Of a DNA stretch of 49,969 bases, positions 34,100 through 41,968 are shown piece by piece. The translations under genes were made by a program, and so were the position numbers. Source of the DNA: an uncultured Verrucomicrobia subdivision 3 bacterium. Lineage in GTDB: Bacteria; Verrucomicrobiota; Verrucomicrobiia; Limisphaerales; UBA8199. Location of the stretch: assembly GCA_903913865.1 (NCBI GenBank), contig CAIWMU010000015.1:1-49969 (forward strand). Direction: 5' to 3'. The notes below the pieces were generated by a model. It had not been told where the DNA came from and searched no databases. It saw only the letters and a list, made by a program, of their open reading frames with translations. The first letter of the stretch is position 1; the number at the start of each line of letters is the position of its first letter.

Positions 34100-35176
34100 A
34101 TGGCATCCAAATCTGAAACAAAGTCCAGTGACTCACTTCCGGGCGGTGAGGTGCCGGAGGTTTCCATTTTGGTCGTCAATTACAATGGGGAGCGGTTTCT
34201 TCCCGCCCTGTTGGACTCGCTGGCGGCCATCCAGCACCCCACCCATGAGGTTGTGGTGGTGGACAATGCATCGGGCGACGGCTCTCTGCCACTGCTGGCG
34301 GCCCTCCCCTGGGTGAAGGTCGTGCGAAGTTCCGAAAACCGGGGGTTTGCCGGTGGGAACAACCTCGGACTTGGCCACTGTGCCGGGAAATATGTGCTCC
34401 TCCTGAACAACGACACGGTTGTTCCGCCCGATTTTCTTATCCCCCTCTGCGCCTATTTGAATGCCAACCCGCAGGTGGGAGTGGTGCAGGGCAAAATGCT
34501 CCTTCCCAATTACGGGGGGGCGCTCGATGTTTGCGGCTCGTTTCTAACGGCACTCGGTTTTCCCTACCACTACGGCTATTTCAAACAGGACTCCCCCAAA
34601 TACGGTCATCCTTTTCCCATTTTCAGCGGGAAGGGAGCCTGCCTGCTGTTCCGGCGGGGAATGATCCGGGATGTGGGCGGGTTTCTGTTTGATGAGTCCT
34701 TTTTTTGCTACTACGAGGAGACCGATTTTTGCCACCGGGCATGGCTTGCCGGGCAGGAGGTCCACTTCGTCCCGGGTCCGCCGATCCAGCACATGATGGG
34801 GGGCACGGCCGGGGGGCCGCAATCCGGCTTTGTGCTGCGCCATTATTTGCGGAACATGACCTTCAGCCTGCTATCGAACCTCTCCTTTTCATCCAGGCTC
34901 AGGATCATGCCGGTGTTTTTCGCTGTTCTGGCGGCCAGTCTGGCCGCAGCCGCACTGAAGGGGAACCGGATCAGTCTTTCAGCCCATTGGGGGGCGATCA
35001 CCCACGCGGTTTCGCAGTATGGGAACATCCGGAAACGCAGGGCCGTGGTTCAAGGCATGCGCCGCCGGACGGATCAGGAGATTTTCAGCAAGGTCCTGAG
35101 GACTCCCCGCCCGGAATACTTCATCAAAACCTTCTCCGGCAGCCTTTCGAGCTACGAAGACGAGACCCTGCCGTGA
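34100..35176 (+). CDS. Family 2 glycosyltransferase
   Basis: About 358 aa from ATG 34100, preceded by CAGGGTGAG; the longer frame from 34019 overlaps the previous gene and looks spurious. Motifs are VSILVVNYNGERFLPALL, DNASGDGSL, LLNNDTVVPPDF and the acidic YYEETDFCHRAW. A hydrophobic helix near 270-295 suggests membrane attachment. Sequence layout parallels the preceding glycosyltransferase, so the pair may have arisen by duplication and act consecutively on one glycan. Confidence 0.85.
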   Translation: MASKSETKSSDSLPGGEVPEVSILVVNYNGERFLPALLDSLAAIQHPTHEVVVVDNASGDGSLPLLAALPWVKVVRSSENRGFAGGNNLGLGHCAGKYVLLLNNDTVVPPDFLIPLCAYLNANPQVGVVQGKMLLPNYGGALDVCGSFLTALGFPYHYGYFKQDSPKYGHPFPIFSGKGACLLFRRGMIRDVGGFLFDESFFCYYEETDFCHRAWLAGQEVHFVPGPPIQHMMGGTAGGPQSGFVLRHYLRNMTFSLLSNLSFSSRLRIMPVFFAVLAASLAAAALKGNRISLSAHWGAITHAVSQYGNIRKRRAVVQGMRRRTDQEIFSKVLRTPRPEYFIKTFSGSLSSYEDETLP

Positions 35177-35207
35177 TCGGTTGGCAGGGGGACCCGTCGA
35201 AATCTGC

Positions 35208-35909
35208 TCAACGGGCTGATTTCTTGTCCTTGATGCAGAGAATCGCGGCCGCCTGTTCCGGTTGGTTGAGCGTGCCGGTGTAGTGGCGGAAAAAGGAGGC
35301 CAGAAGCCAGAGGATGCGGGGCTGGCGGTTGATCATGTGATACTCCCCCCGGAACTGTTTGGGTCCGTACATCCCATACACCTTGTAACCTTTGGCCCGC
35401 ATCTCATCAGCAGTCCAGCCGGAGAGATGTTCCTGGAGGTCGCCATTTTTGCTGCGCTGGGGCATGAAGCCGTTGGGGGTAAAGATGATGACGAGCCCGG
35501 TGGAAAGCTGTTCCATCTGCTCGACCATTTTCCATCCATCCTCCTTGGGGAGGTGCTCAATCACATCGAGCGCCACGCAGGCATCGAACCGGCGGTTGCC
35601 GAGCAGGGTCCCGATTTTTCGGACATCCGCCAGGCAGTATTCGTCGTGGGTCCCGTTCTTGCGGGCCTCTTCCAGGGAGGGGGCGTAACCATCCACGCCG
35701 ACGAGCTTCCTGCAATTGACGAAGCGCATGGGGGATATGTTCCCGCAGCCAACATCAAGGACGGTGTCGCAACCGGAGAGGGCGGAGCGCAGTTCCTTCA
35801 TCAGCATGAAAAGGGAAGGATTTGTGGCGCATTCCTTCAGGTAGCTGAACTGCTGGCGCGCCGGAGTGCCGGTCCCGCCGCCCTGGGCTGTTGATTGTGA
35901 TGCTTGCAT
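35208..35909 (-). CDS. SAM-dependent class I methyltransferase
   Basis: 233 aa from ATG 35909 (MQASQSTAQGG); a TTG at 35948 is a weaker alternative. The SAM-binding motif is DTVLDVGCGNISP, motif II is KLVGVDGYAPSLEEAR, and ACVALDVIEHLPKEDG is the post-II acidic motif typical of small-molecule or sugar methyltransferases. It converges with the glycosyltransferase gene 31 nt away. A role in methylating a glycan or lipid precursor is inferred from the neighbours. Confidence 0.78.
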   Translation of the reverse strand: MQASQSTAQGGGTGTPARQQFSYLKECATNPSLFMLMKELRSALSGCDTVLDVGCGNISPMRFVNCRKLVGVDGYAPSLEEARKNGTHDEYCLADVRKIGTLLGNRRFDACVALDVIEHLPKEDGWKMVEQMEQLSTGLVIIFTPNGFMPQRSKNGDLQEHLSGWTADEMRAKGYKVYGMYGPKQFRGEYHMINRQPRILWLLASFFRHYTGTLNQPEQAAAILCIKDKKSAR

Positions 35910-36018
35910 CGTGTGCTGGAAGGTAAGCAGTTGCGCGTCAACCGTCAATTTCTCCTCGCGGCAGGGGTTGCGATTCTATCGGGGTGGCCAGTCGCCGGTT
36001 GGGGGCGATTAGGGGGCC

Positions 36019-36046
36019 GCATCAGGCTTTGGCTCGACTCTGATGC
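36019..36046. promoter_or_regulatory. Inverted repeat upstream of the YfhO-like gene
   Basis: GCATCAG (36019-36025) and CTGATGC (36040-36046), perfect 7-bp arms with a 14-nt centre, ending 24 nt before the ATG at 36071. Candidate operator between divergent genes. Confidence 0.3.
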
Positions 36047-36070
36047 CGGATTGGCTAAGACTGGCCGGGT

Positions 36071-38722
36071 ATGAAGCACAATTCATCCTCGACATCCATT
36101 CTGGCGAGAAGCGGAACCTGGGCGGTCCTTGGGCTTTTGGCATTGGTTCTGTTGCTGCTCTTTTACCGGAGCTTCAACCCCGGGGAAACGATTTTTTCGA
36201 ACGATGGGCCGCTGGCGAGCCTGAGTTCCGATTCGCGGCGGTTGCCGGAGACCTTTTCCGGGGCATGGGACGACTTGAATACGATCGGGAACCGTGGGGG
36301 CGGTGCCCAGCCGAACATCACCTACGGGCTGCTCTGGTTGCTTGGCCCTGTCGCTTTTTCCAAGTTTTACACGCCCATCGCGCTGATGATTCTCGGGTTG
36401 GGTGCCTGGACTTTGTTCCGGCAGCTCAGGCTTGCGCCGATCGCGTGTCTGCTCGGGGCACTGGCGGCGATGCTGAATTCAGGGTTCTTTTCTGCAGCCT
36501 GCTGGGGGGTGGCATCCCATGCGATCACGATGGGGATGGCGTTTTTTGCAATCGCAGCACTCGCGGATTTGAAATCCCGCTGGTGCTGGGTGCGGGTCGT
36601 GGCAGGGGGCTTTGCGGTGGGGATGGCGGTGATGGAAGGGGCGGACATTGGTGCCCTGATCAGCATGTATATCGCCATGTATGCGGTGTACCAGGCCTGG
36701 GTGACCGGGGAGACGGCGGTGCGGGGGATCGTGACCGGGGTGGTTCGGGTGGGGATTGTGGCCGTGGTGGCCGGGGTGCTGGCGCTCCAGACGGTTTCCG
36801 TGATGCTTGAGACGCAGATTCAGGGTATCGCGGGCACGGGTCAGGATGTCCGGAGCAAGGAACAGCGCTGGGACTTTGCCACCCAGTGGAGTTTTCCCAA
36901 GAGCGAGACGCTCGGGATTGTGGTTCCCGGCTTGTTTGGTTACCGGATGGACACAGCAGAAGGGGGCAATTACTGGGGGGCAGCAGGCCGGGATCCGGCC
37001 TGGGACCGGTATTTTGATTCCGGCAAGCAGGGCCCTCCCCCCAACGGGTTCATGCGGTTTTCCGGTGGCGGGGCTTATGCCGGCATTCTTGTCACACTGG
37101 TGGCCATTTGGGCGGCTGCACAGGCCTTGCGCAAGAAGGACTCGGTCTTTCCGCTCAAGGACCGGCGCCTGATCTGGTTCTGGGGGGCTACCGGTTTTCT
37201 GGCGTTGCTGTTCGCCTGGGGGCGATTTGCACCGTTTTACCAGATTCTCTATGCGCTCCCGTATTTTTCAACGATCCGGAATCCGGCCAAGTTCCTGCAC
37301 TTCTTCAGTTTCGCCCTGGTGATCATCTTTGGCTACGGCATAGACCGGCTCTGGGCCCTCTACATGGATGTGCCATCGACGGTTTTGACGGGCATCTCGG
37401 ACCGGGTGAAGAGCTGGCATGCCCGGACGGGGCAGTTTGAGAAGCGCTGGGTCACCGGCTGCATCCTGACGATGGTGGTGGCGGTTCTGGGCTGGCTGGT
37501 TTATGCATCCTCGCAGGACACGCTGGTGAAGCATCTGCAGGAGGTGCAATTTGAGGAGGGAATGGCGAAGGGGATTGCGACTTTCAGCGCCCGGCAGGTG
37601 GCATGGTTCCTCCTCTATTTTGCCGCCAGTGCGGGGTTGGTGGTGATGGTGATGAGTGGGGTTTTCGCCGGGGCGCGGGCAGGCATTGGGGCCTGGATGC
37701 TTCTGTTGCTGCTTCTGCTGGATCTGGGTCGTGCGAACATGCCATGGGTCATCTATTGGGATTACCAGGAAAAGTATGCGACAAACCCGGTCATAGAGCA
37801 GATGCGGCAGGCTCCCTATGAGCACCGTGTGGCCATCCTCCCGTTCCGTGCACCGCAGCAGTTCCAGCTACTTGACCAGCTCTACCGGATCGAATGGGCA
37901 CAACACCATTTCCAATACTACAACATCCAGTCACTCGACATCGTCCAGATGCCGCGCATGCCTGAGGATCTGATGGCGTTCGAGACTGCGCTGCATTTTG
38001 ACGGGACATCCAACACCATGCACCACCTGACGCGGCGCTGGGAGTTGACGAATACGCGCAATCTTCTGGGGGCAGCCGGCTTTGTGGATGTTTTGAATCA
38101 GGAGATTGACCCGGGTCGGCACCGGTTCAAGGCGGGCACCCGGTTCAATATCGCACCCAAACCGGGCATCGTGAATCCGACGCGGCTTGAAGAGATGACT
38201 GCGGTGACGGCCCCTGATGGGGCGTATGCGTTGATGGAATTCACCGGGGCGCTGCCGCGCGCAAGCCTGTTCTCGAACTGGCAGGTTTTGACGAATGACC
38301 AGACGGCACTGCAGTTGATCTCAAGCCGGGATTTTGATCCCTCCCGGCTCGTTGTGGTGGATGTCCCGGTGGAGGCGGCTCCTGCCGGTGGAAATAGTGC
38401 GACAAACAGTGGAACCGTGCAGTTTTCCAGCTACGCACCCAAGCACATCGTGCTCAAGTGCGAGGCGGCAAAGCCTTCCATCCTGCTGCTGAGCGACCGC
38501 TATGATCCCAACTGGAAGGTGCTGGTGGATGGCAAGGTGGAGAAGTTGCTCCGGTGCAACTACATCATGAGGGGAGTCCAACTGCCGGCGGGTTCGCACC
38601 AGGTGGAGTTCCGGTTTGAGCCAGCGGTCAAGGGCCTCTACGTGAGTGTTGCCGCGCTGATCGCCGCAGTGCTGGTTTGCGGATTTCTGATGGTGGCTCC
38701 GAAGTCTGAAAGTGTGGCCTGA
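36071..38722 (+). CDS. YfhO-like polytopic membrane protein
   Basis: 883 aa. About 12 hydrophobic spans occupy roughly residues 14-550 (WAVLGLLALVLLLLFYRSF, ITMGMAFFAIAALADL, FLALLFAWGRFAPFYQILY), followed by a soluble C-terminal part with LLLSDRYDPNWKVLVDG and NYIMRGVQLPAGSHQVEFRF, the end pattern of the YfhO family. YfhO proteins are GT-C-like enzymes implicated in glycosylating lipids or teichoic-type polymers in Gram-positives; in this context transfer of a lipid-linked sugar outside the membrane is plausible. The loop GNYWGAAGRDPAWDRYFDSG may be at the active face. Family fairly sure, reaction not. Confidence 0.75.
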   Translation: MKHNSSSTSILARSGTWAVLGLLALVLLLLFYRSFNPGETIFSNDGPLASLSSDSRRLPETFSGAWDDLNTIGNRGGGAQPNITYGLLWLLGPVAFSKFYTPIALMILGLGAWTLFRQLRLAPIACLLGALAAMLNSGFFSAACWGVASHAITMGMAFFAIAALADLKSRWCWVRVVAGGFAVGMAVMEGADIGALISMYIAMYAVYQAWVTGETAVRGIVTGVVRVGIVAVVAGVLALQTVSVMLETQIQGIAGTGQDVRSKEQRWDFATQWSFPKSETLGIVVPGLFGYRMDTAEGGNYWGAAGRDPAWDRYFDSGKQGPPPNGFMRFSGGGAYAGILVTLVAIWAAAQALRKKDSVFPLKDRRLIWFWGATGFLALLFAWGRFAPFYQILYALPYFSTIRNPAKFLHFFSFALVIIFGYGIDRLWALYMDVPSTVLTGISDRVKSWHARTGQFEKRWVTGCILTMVVAVLGWLVYASSQDTLVKHLQEVQFEEGMAKGIATFSARQVAWFLLYFAASAGLVVMVMSGVFAGARAGIGAWMLLLLLLLDLGRANMPWVIYWDYQEKYATNPVIEQMRQAPYEHRVAILPFRAPQQFQLLDQLYRIEWAQHHFQYYNIQSLDIVQMPRMPEDLMAFETALHFDGTSNTMHHLTRRWELTNTRNLLGAAGFVDVLNQEIDPGRHRFKAGTRFNIAPKPGIVNPTRLEEMTAVTAPDGAYALMEFTGALPRASLFSNWQVLTNDQTALQLISSRDFDPSRLVVVDVPVEAAPAGGNSATNSGTVQFSSYAPKHIVLKCEAAKPSILLLSDRYDPNWKVLVDGKVEKLLRCNYIMRGVQLPAGSHQVEFRFEPAVKGLYVSVAALIAAVLVCGFLMVAPKSESVA

Positions 38723-38848
38723 GCAGGGCTCCTGCGACCGACTTCTGATTGGGAGTGGCTGAAATTTGAATAGATTGAAAAACCGTGAGAAATAGCTCTT
38801 TACAACTCCGGCACAGTGCGTAAAACTTGGTTCCAGACATAACGATTT

Positions 38849-39292
38849 ATGCGCAACAAATTTCTTCTGCTCGTTTTGATGGCGGCCTCGGCCGCGTTCG
38901 TTACCGGCTGTGCCAACACGGAGCAAAAGCTCGGTCGCGGCATCGGCAACATGTTCGAGATTGTGCGCGGGGGTGAATACCGCCGCACCATGGAGCAGAC
39001 TGCGCTGTTTGACGGACCCGATACAGCCTACACCAGGGGCTTTGTCAGTGGTATCAGCCGCACAATTGCACGCACCGGCGTGGGTGTGTATGAGGTTGTG
39101 ACCTGCCCGTTCCCGTCCTACGAACCGGTTTTCACCGATTACCTCTCGCCCGAACCCGTTTATCCTGACAACTACAAGCCGACGCTCATGGAAGACTCCA
39201 TGTTCGCAACGGATGGCAACCTCGGATTCAGCGGTGGAGATGTCGCCCCGATCGTGCCCGGCAGCCGTTTCCGCATTTTCGATACGCACTAA
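38849..39292 (+). CDS. TIGR04073-family exosortase-associated lipoprotein
   Basis: 147 aa. A lipoprotein signal peptide ends at FVTGC, so the protein is lipid-anchored. The mature part matches the TIGR04073 pattern: NTEQKLGRGIGNMFEIVRGG, RRTMEQTALFDGPDTAYTRG, and ARTGVGVYEVVTCPFPSYEP. The family is found in genomes with exosortase/PEP-CTERM sorting; its own function is unknown. No exosortase is in this window. It is followed at once by an intrinsic terminator. Confidence 0.85.
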   Translation: MRNKFLLLVLMAASAAFVTGCANTEQKLGRGIGNMFEIVRGGEYRRTMEQTALFDGPDTAYTRGFVSGISRTIARTGVGVYEVVTCPFPSYEPVFTDYLSPEPVYPDNYKPTLMEDSMFATDGNLGFSGGDVAPIVPGSRFRIFDTH

Positions 39293-39314
39293 CCTGCCAC
39301 TTCAAGTTTCACCC

Positions 39315-39350
39315 GGCGCCAACTTACAGTGGTTGGCGCCTTTTCTTTTT
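39315..39350 (+). terminator. Intrinsic terminator abutting the ispE start codon
   Basis: GGCGCCAAC (39315-39323) and GTTGGCGCC (39332-39340), a 9-bp stem with an 8-nt loop, then TTTTCTTTTTC. The ispE ATG begins at 39352. Confidence 0.85.
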
Positions 39351-39351
39351 C

Positions 39352-40227
39352 ATGAATCCAGAATATCCATCCGGCTGCAAAGTTAATTTGGTTCTCAATA
39401 TTCTGGGGAAGCGCGCGGACGGATTCCATGAGCTGGAAACACTCATGCTGCCCGTCAACCTCTGCGATACCCTCCAGTTTGAGCCCCTGGGGCAGGGGGG
39501 GGTAGCCATGACCTGCAGCGATCCCACCCTTCCGACCGATTCGCGGAATCTGGTCGTGCGGGCCGCCACCAGCTTCTTTGCGGCGGCAATGATCCCAGAG
39601 GGGGTTCGGATTCATCTGGAGAAGCGGATACCGATGGCGGCCGGGCTTGGGGGCGGCAGTGGCAACGCGGCCACCACCCTGCTGGGACTCAATAACCTGT
39701 TCGGCAGTCCGCTTTCCCAGGAAAAATTGCATCAGCTGGCAGCAGCCCTGGGATCGGACATCCCTTTCTTTCTTCAGAAAAGGCCGGCATTGGCAAAGGG
39801 CAGGGGGGAGATCATTGAGCCGCTAGACCCGTTTGCCTCGCTGAAAGGGGCGGCCCTGGTGCTGATTCATCCCGGATTTGGGATCTCAACACCCTGGGCC
39901 TACCAGCAACTTGCCCGGTTCCCGGAAGCACTCAACGGCCGTGCGGGCCGCGCAGCGGAGGCGGCCCGACTCTTTGCCACCGGAGATATTGCCTCTGCCT
40001 GCAAGGGGTTATACAACAGCCTCGAGGCTCCGGCTCTGGACAAATACCCCATCCTGGCGCTGTTTCAAGAATTTCTGCGTAAGCGTGGTGCCGTTGGCGC
40101 CCTCATGTCCGGCAGTGGTTCGACCACTTTTGCGATCACCGCCAGTGTGCGGGAGGGGGATGATTTGGCCGGGGCATTCCGGGAGAAGTTCGGGGAAACG
40201 AACTGGATCGAAGTGGTTCCATGCTGA
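39352..40227 (+). CDS. ispE: 4-diphosphocytidyl-2-C-methyl-D-erythritol kinase
   Basis: 291 aa, normal length. Phosphorylates CDP-methylerythritol in the MEP isoprenoid pathway, using ATP, in the cytoplasm. GHMP-kinase motifs: SGCKVNLVLNILGKRADGFHE (N-terminal substrate part with the Lys), PMAAGLGGGSGNAATTLLGL (glycine-rich ATP loop), LGSDIPFFLQKRPALAKG (catalytic Asp), and GAVGALMSGSGSTTFAI near the C-terminus. The ATG lies directly after the U tract of a terminator, leaving no room for a ribosome-binding site. hpnH and hpnJ follow and dxs is 6 kb on, so it fits a membrane-isoprenoid cluster. Confidence 0.92.
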   Translation: MNPEYPSGCKVNLVLNILGKRADGFHELETLMLPVNLCDTLQFEPLGQGGVAMTCSDPTLPTDSRNLVVRAATSFFAAAMIPEGVRIHLEKRIPMAAGLGGGSGNAATTLLGLNNLFGSPLSQEKLHQLAAALGSDIPFFLQKRPALAKGRGEIIEPLDPFASLKGAALVLIHPGFGISTPWAYQQLARFPEALNGRAGRAAEAARLFATGDIASACKGLYNSLEAPALDKYPILALFQEFLRKRGAVGALMSGSGSTTFAITASVREGDDLAGAFREKFGETNWIEVVPC

Positions 40228-40241
40228 TTGGTTTTTGCGCC

Positions 40242-40270
40242 TTGACATAAGGGGCGCCGAGGCAAAATAC
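40242..40270 (+). promoter_or_regulatory. Possible promoter for the lipoprotein-hpnH-hpnJ group
   Basis: A consensus -35 TTGACA (40242-40247) with AAATAC 17 nt later (40265-40270), a poor -10. It is in the 83-nt gap between ispE and the small lipoprotein gene. Confidence 0.3.
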
Positions 40271-40310
40271 CAGTTGCAATACTTCAGGTTGAATTTATAG
40301 TTTAGCCTTA

Positions 40311-40520
40311 GTGACTTTAAATTGGAAAAAAGCCTGGCCTTGTCTGTTCGCTCTGGCACTGGTGGTTCTGACCGGGTGCAGCGGCGTTAATGCGACGAGG
40401 AGTGTTTCTCCCGCGACTTTTCTCCTGCCGGGAGTCATGAAGTATGAGGCTCCCAAGCCTGCATCTCCAGACCAGACCCTGCCCCAGATCGGGTCAGGCG
40501 GCGATACGGTCGAATCCTGA
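40311..40520 (+). CDS. Small lipoprotein of unknown function
   Basis: 69 aa from a GTG start. A short signal ends at LVVLTGC, giving a lipidated mature peptide of about 47 residues (CSGVNATRSVSPATFLLPG) with a Pro-rich tail. Similar tiny lipoproteins occur in Verrucomicrobia. It begins 6 codons before hpnH, so is likely cotranscribed with the hopanoid radical-SAM genes; whether it takes part in that pathway is unknown. Confidence 0.65.
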   Translation: MTLNWKKAWPCLFALALVVLTGCSGVNATRSVSPATFLLPGVMKYEAPKPASPDQTLPQIGSGGDTVES

Positions 40521-40526
40521 TTCCCT

Positions 40527-41915
40527 ATGCGGTTTCCATTGGCCCTGACGGTCAAAATTGCCCGTCACATCATCAAGCACAAGCTCCGCCGGACCCCAAG
40601 GTTTGCCCTGGTCTTGCAGTTGGAGCCTTTGCACACCTGCAACCTCACCTGCACCGGGTGCGGGCGGATCCGGGAATACTCGACGAGCCTCAAGGACATG
40701 ATGAGCCTCGAGGATTGTCTGGCATCGGCTGAGGAGTGTGATGCCCCGATGGTTTCCGTCTGCGGCGGTGAACCGCTGATTTATCCCAAGATAGAAGAAT
40801 TGACCGTCGGCCTGCTGGAGCAGGGGCGGATCGTTTACATCTGCACGAACGGTGTGTTCATGCGGAAGAAGATGCGGGACTACCTTGCCGCCACCTACTC
40901 GGCATCACAGGAACCCACCCTGACCCGCCTCATCCAGGAAAAGTTGATCACCGACAAGGAGGCTGAGGCGATTCGGAAGGGCAAGACCGACGGGCGTCCT
41001 GTGATTTCACCCTCCACCTGGATGTATTGGAATGTCCATGTGGATGGGCTCGAATACACGCATGATCTCATCGTGGAGCGGGAAGGGGTTTTCAAGGAAT
41101 GTGTGGAGGCCATAAAGATGGCCAAGATTCTCGGTTACCAGGTGGCAACCAACACCACGGTTTACAGGGAGACGGATGCCCGGGAAATCGAGGAGATGTT
41201 CCAGTTTTTCAGTTCGATGAATGTGGATGGCCACACCATCTCCCCCGGCTACGACTACGATGCCGCCAAGAAGGACATGGTTCAGAGGTTGGGCAGGAAG
41301 CCGGAGGAGTTTTTCCTGACCCGGGCCATGACCATCGAAAAGTTCGCCCGCATTCAGGATTGGGCGGAGAAATTCACAATTTTCGGCACCCCGGTTTATC
41401 AGGAATTTCTTTCCGGCAAGCGGGACCTGAGTTGCACCGCCTGGGCGATACCGACCCGCAACATCCGGGGCTGGAAAGCCCCCTGCTATCTGATGACGGA
41501 CGGCCACTACGCCGGATATCATGAGATGCTGGAGAAGGTGGACTGGTCGAAGTATGGTGTTGAAAAGGGTGTGGCGCGGGATTCCCGTTGCGAGAACTGC
41601 ATGGTTCACTGCGGCTATGATCCGAGCGGTGCGCTCGGCACCAATTACCAGTCAGGCGACAACTGGAAGAATTTCAAATATAATTTCGCACCCCGCCCCG
41701 CCCCGAGTGTAGAGGGGTCAAAAGTGAAGGCCTACAACGGCGTGAGCATTGGAAAGGGACACATGTCCGGGGCCCGAAACTCGGCAACTGCTGGACTTAA
41801 CGGTGCAAAATCGGCCTTTCAGCACAACGGGGATCATGATCACGGGGGTGGTTGTGGCAGTGGCGATACCTCCCAACGGGACGATCTTCTCGCGAAAATC
41901 CGAAGTCCCAGGTAA
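40527..41915 (+). CDS. hpnH: HpnH-type radical-SAM adenosyl-hopene transferase
   Basis: 462 aa. HpnH joins a 5'-deoxyadenosyl group to diploptene, the first step in making C35 bacteriohopanepolyols. The 4Fe-4S cluster motif is CNLTCTGC (Cys 38, 42, 45); VSVCGGEPLIYPKI is the SAM-binding GGE region; and the C-terminal half has VDGHTISPGYDY, TAWAIPTRNIRGWKAPCY and CENCMVHCGYDP, as in the family's DUF3463 part. It is longer than the usual 330-390 aa through an insertion at about 122-163 and a C-terminal extension ending in a metal-binding-like stretch (HNGDHDHGGGCGSG). hpnJ follows 53 nt later. Assignment strong; whether the substrate is hopene here is inferred. Confidence 0.88.
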   Translation: MRFPLALTVKIARHIIKHKLRRTPRFALVLQLEPLHTCNLTCTGCGRIREYSTSLKDMMSLEDCLASAEECDAPMVSVCGGEPLIYPKIEELTVGLLEQGRIVYICTNGVFMRKKMRDYLAATYSASQEPTLTRLIQEKLITDKEAEAIRKGKTDGRPVISPSTWMYWNVHVDGLEYTHDLIVEREGVFKECVEAIKMAKILGYQVATNTTVYRETDAREIEEMFQFFSSMNVDGHTISPGYDYDAAKKDMVQRLGRKPEEFFLTRAMTIEKFARIQDWAEKFTIFGTPVYQEFLSGKRDLSCTAWAIPTRNIRGWKAPCYLMTDGHYAGYHEMLEKVDWSKYGVEKGVARDSRCENCMVHCGYDPSGALGTNYQSGDNWKNFKYNFAPRPAPSVEGSKVKAYNGVSIGKGHMSGARNSATAGLNGAKSAFQHNGDHDHGGGCGSGDTSQRDDLLAKIRSPR

Positions 41916-41968
41916 GGGATCGGTGCCCCATCCGGACGCAAGCTTTTAACCCAGACAGGAACTGAATT

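Noticed and set aside
39640-39680. Asn in place of Asp in the IspE glycine-rich loop (GGGSGNAAT)
   Set aside because: Asn is normal at that place, as in the E. coli enzyme; the catalytic Asp is in the later LGSDIPFF segment and is present.
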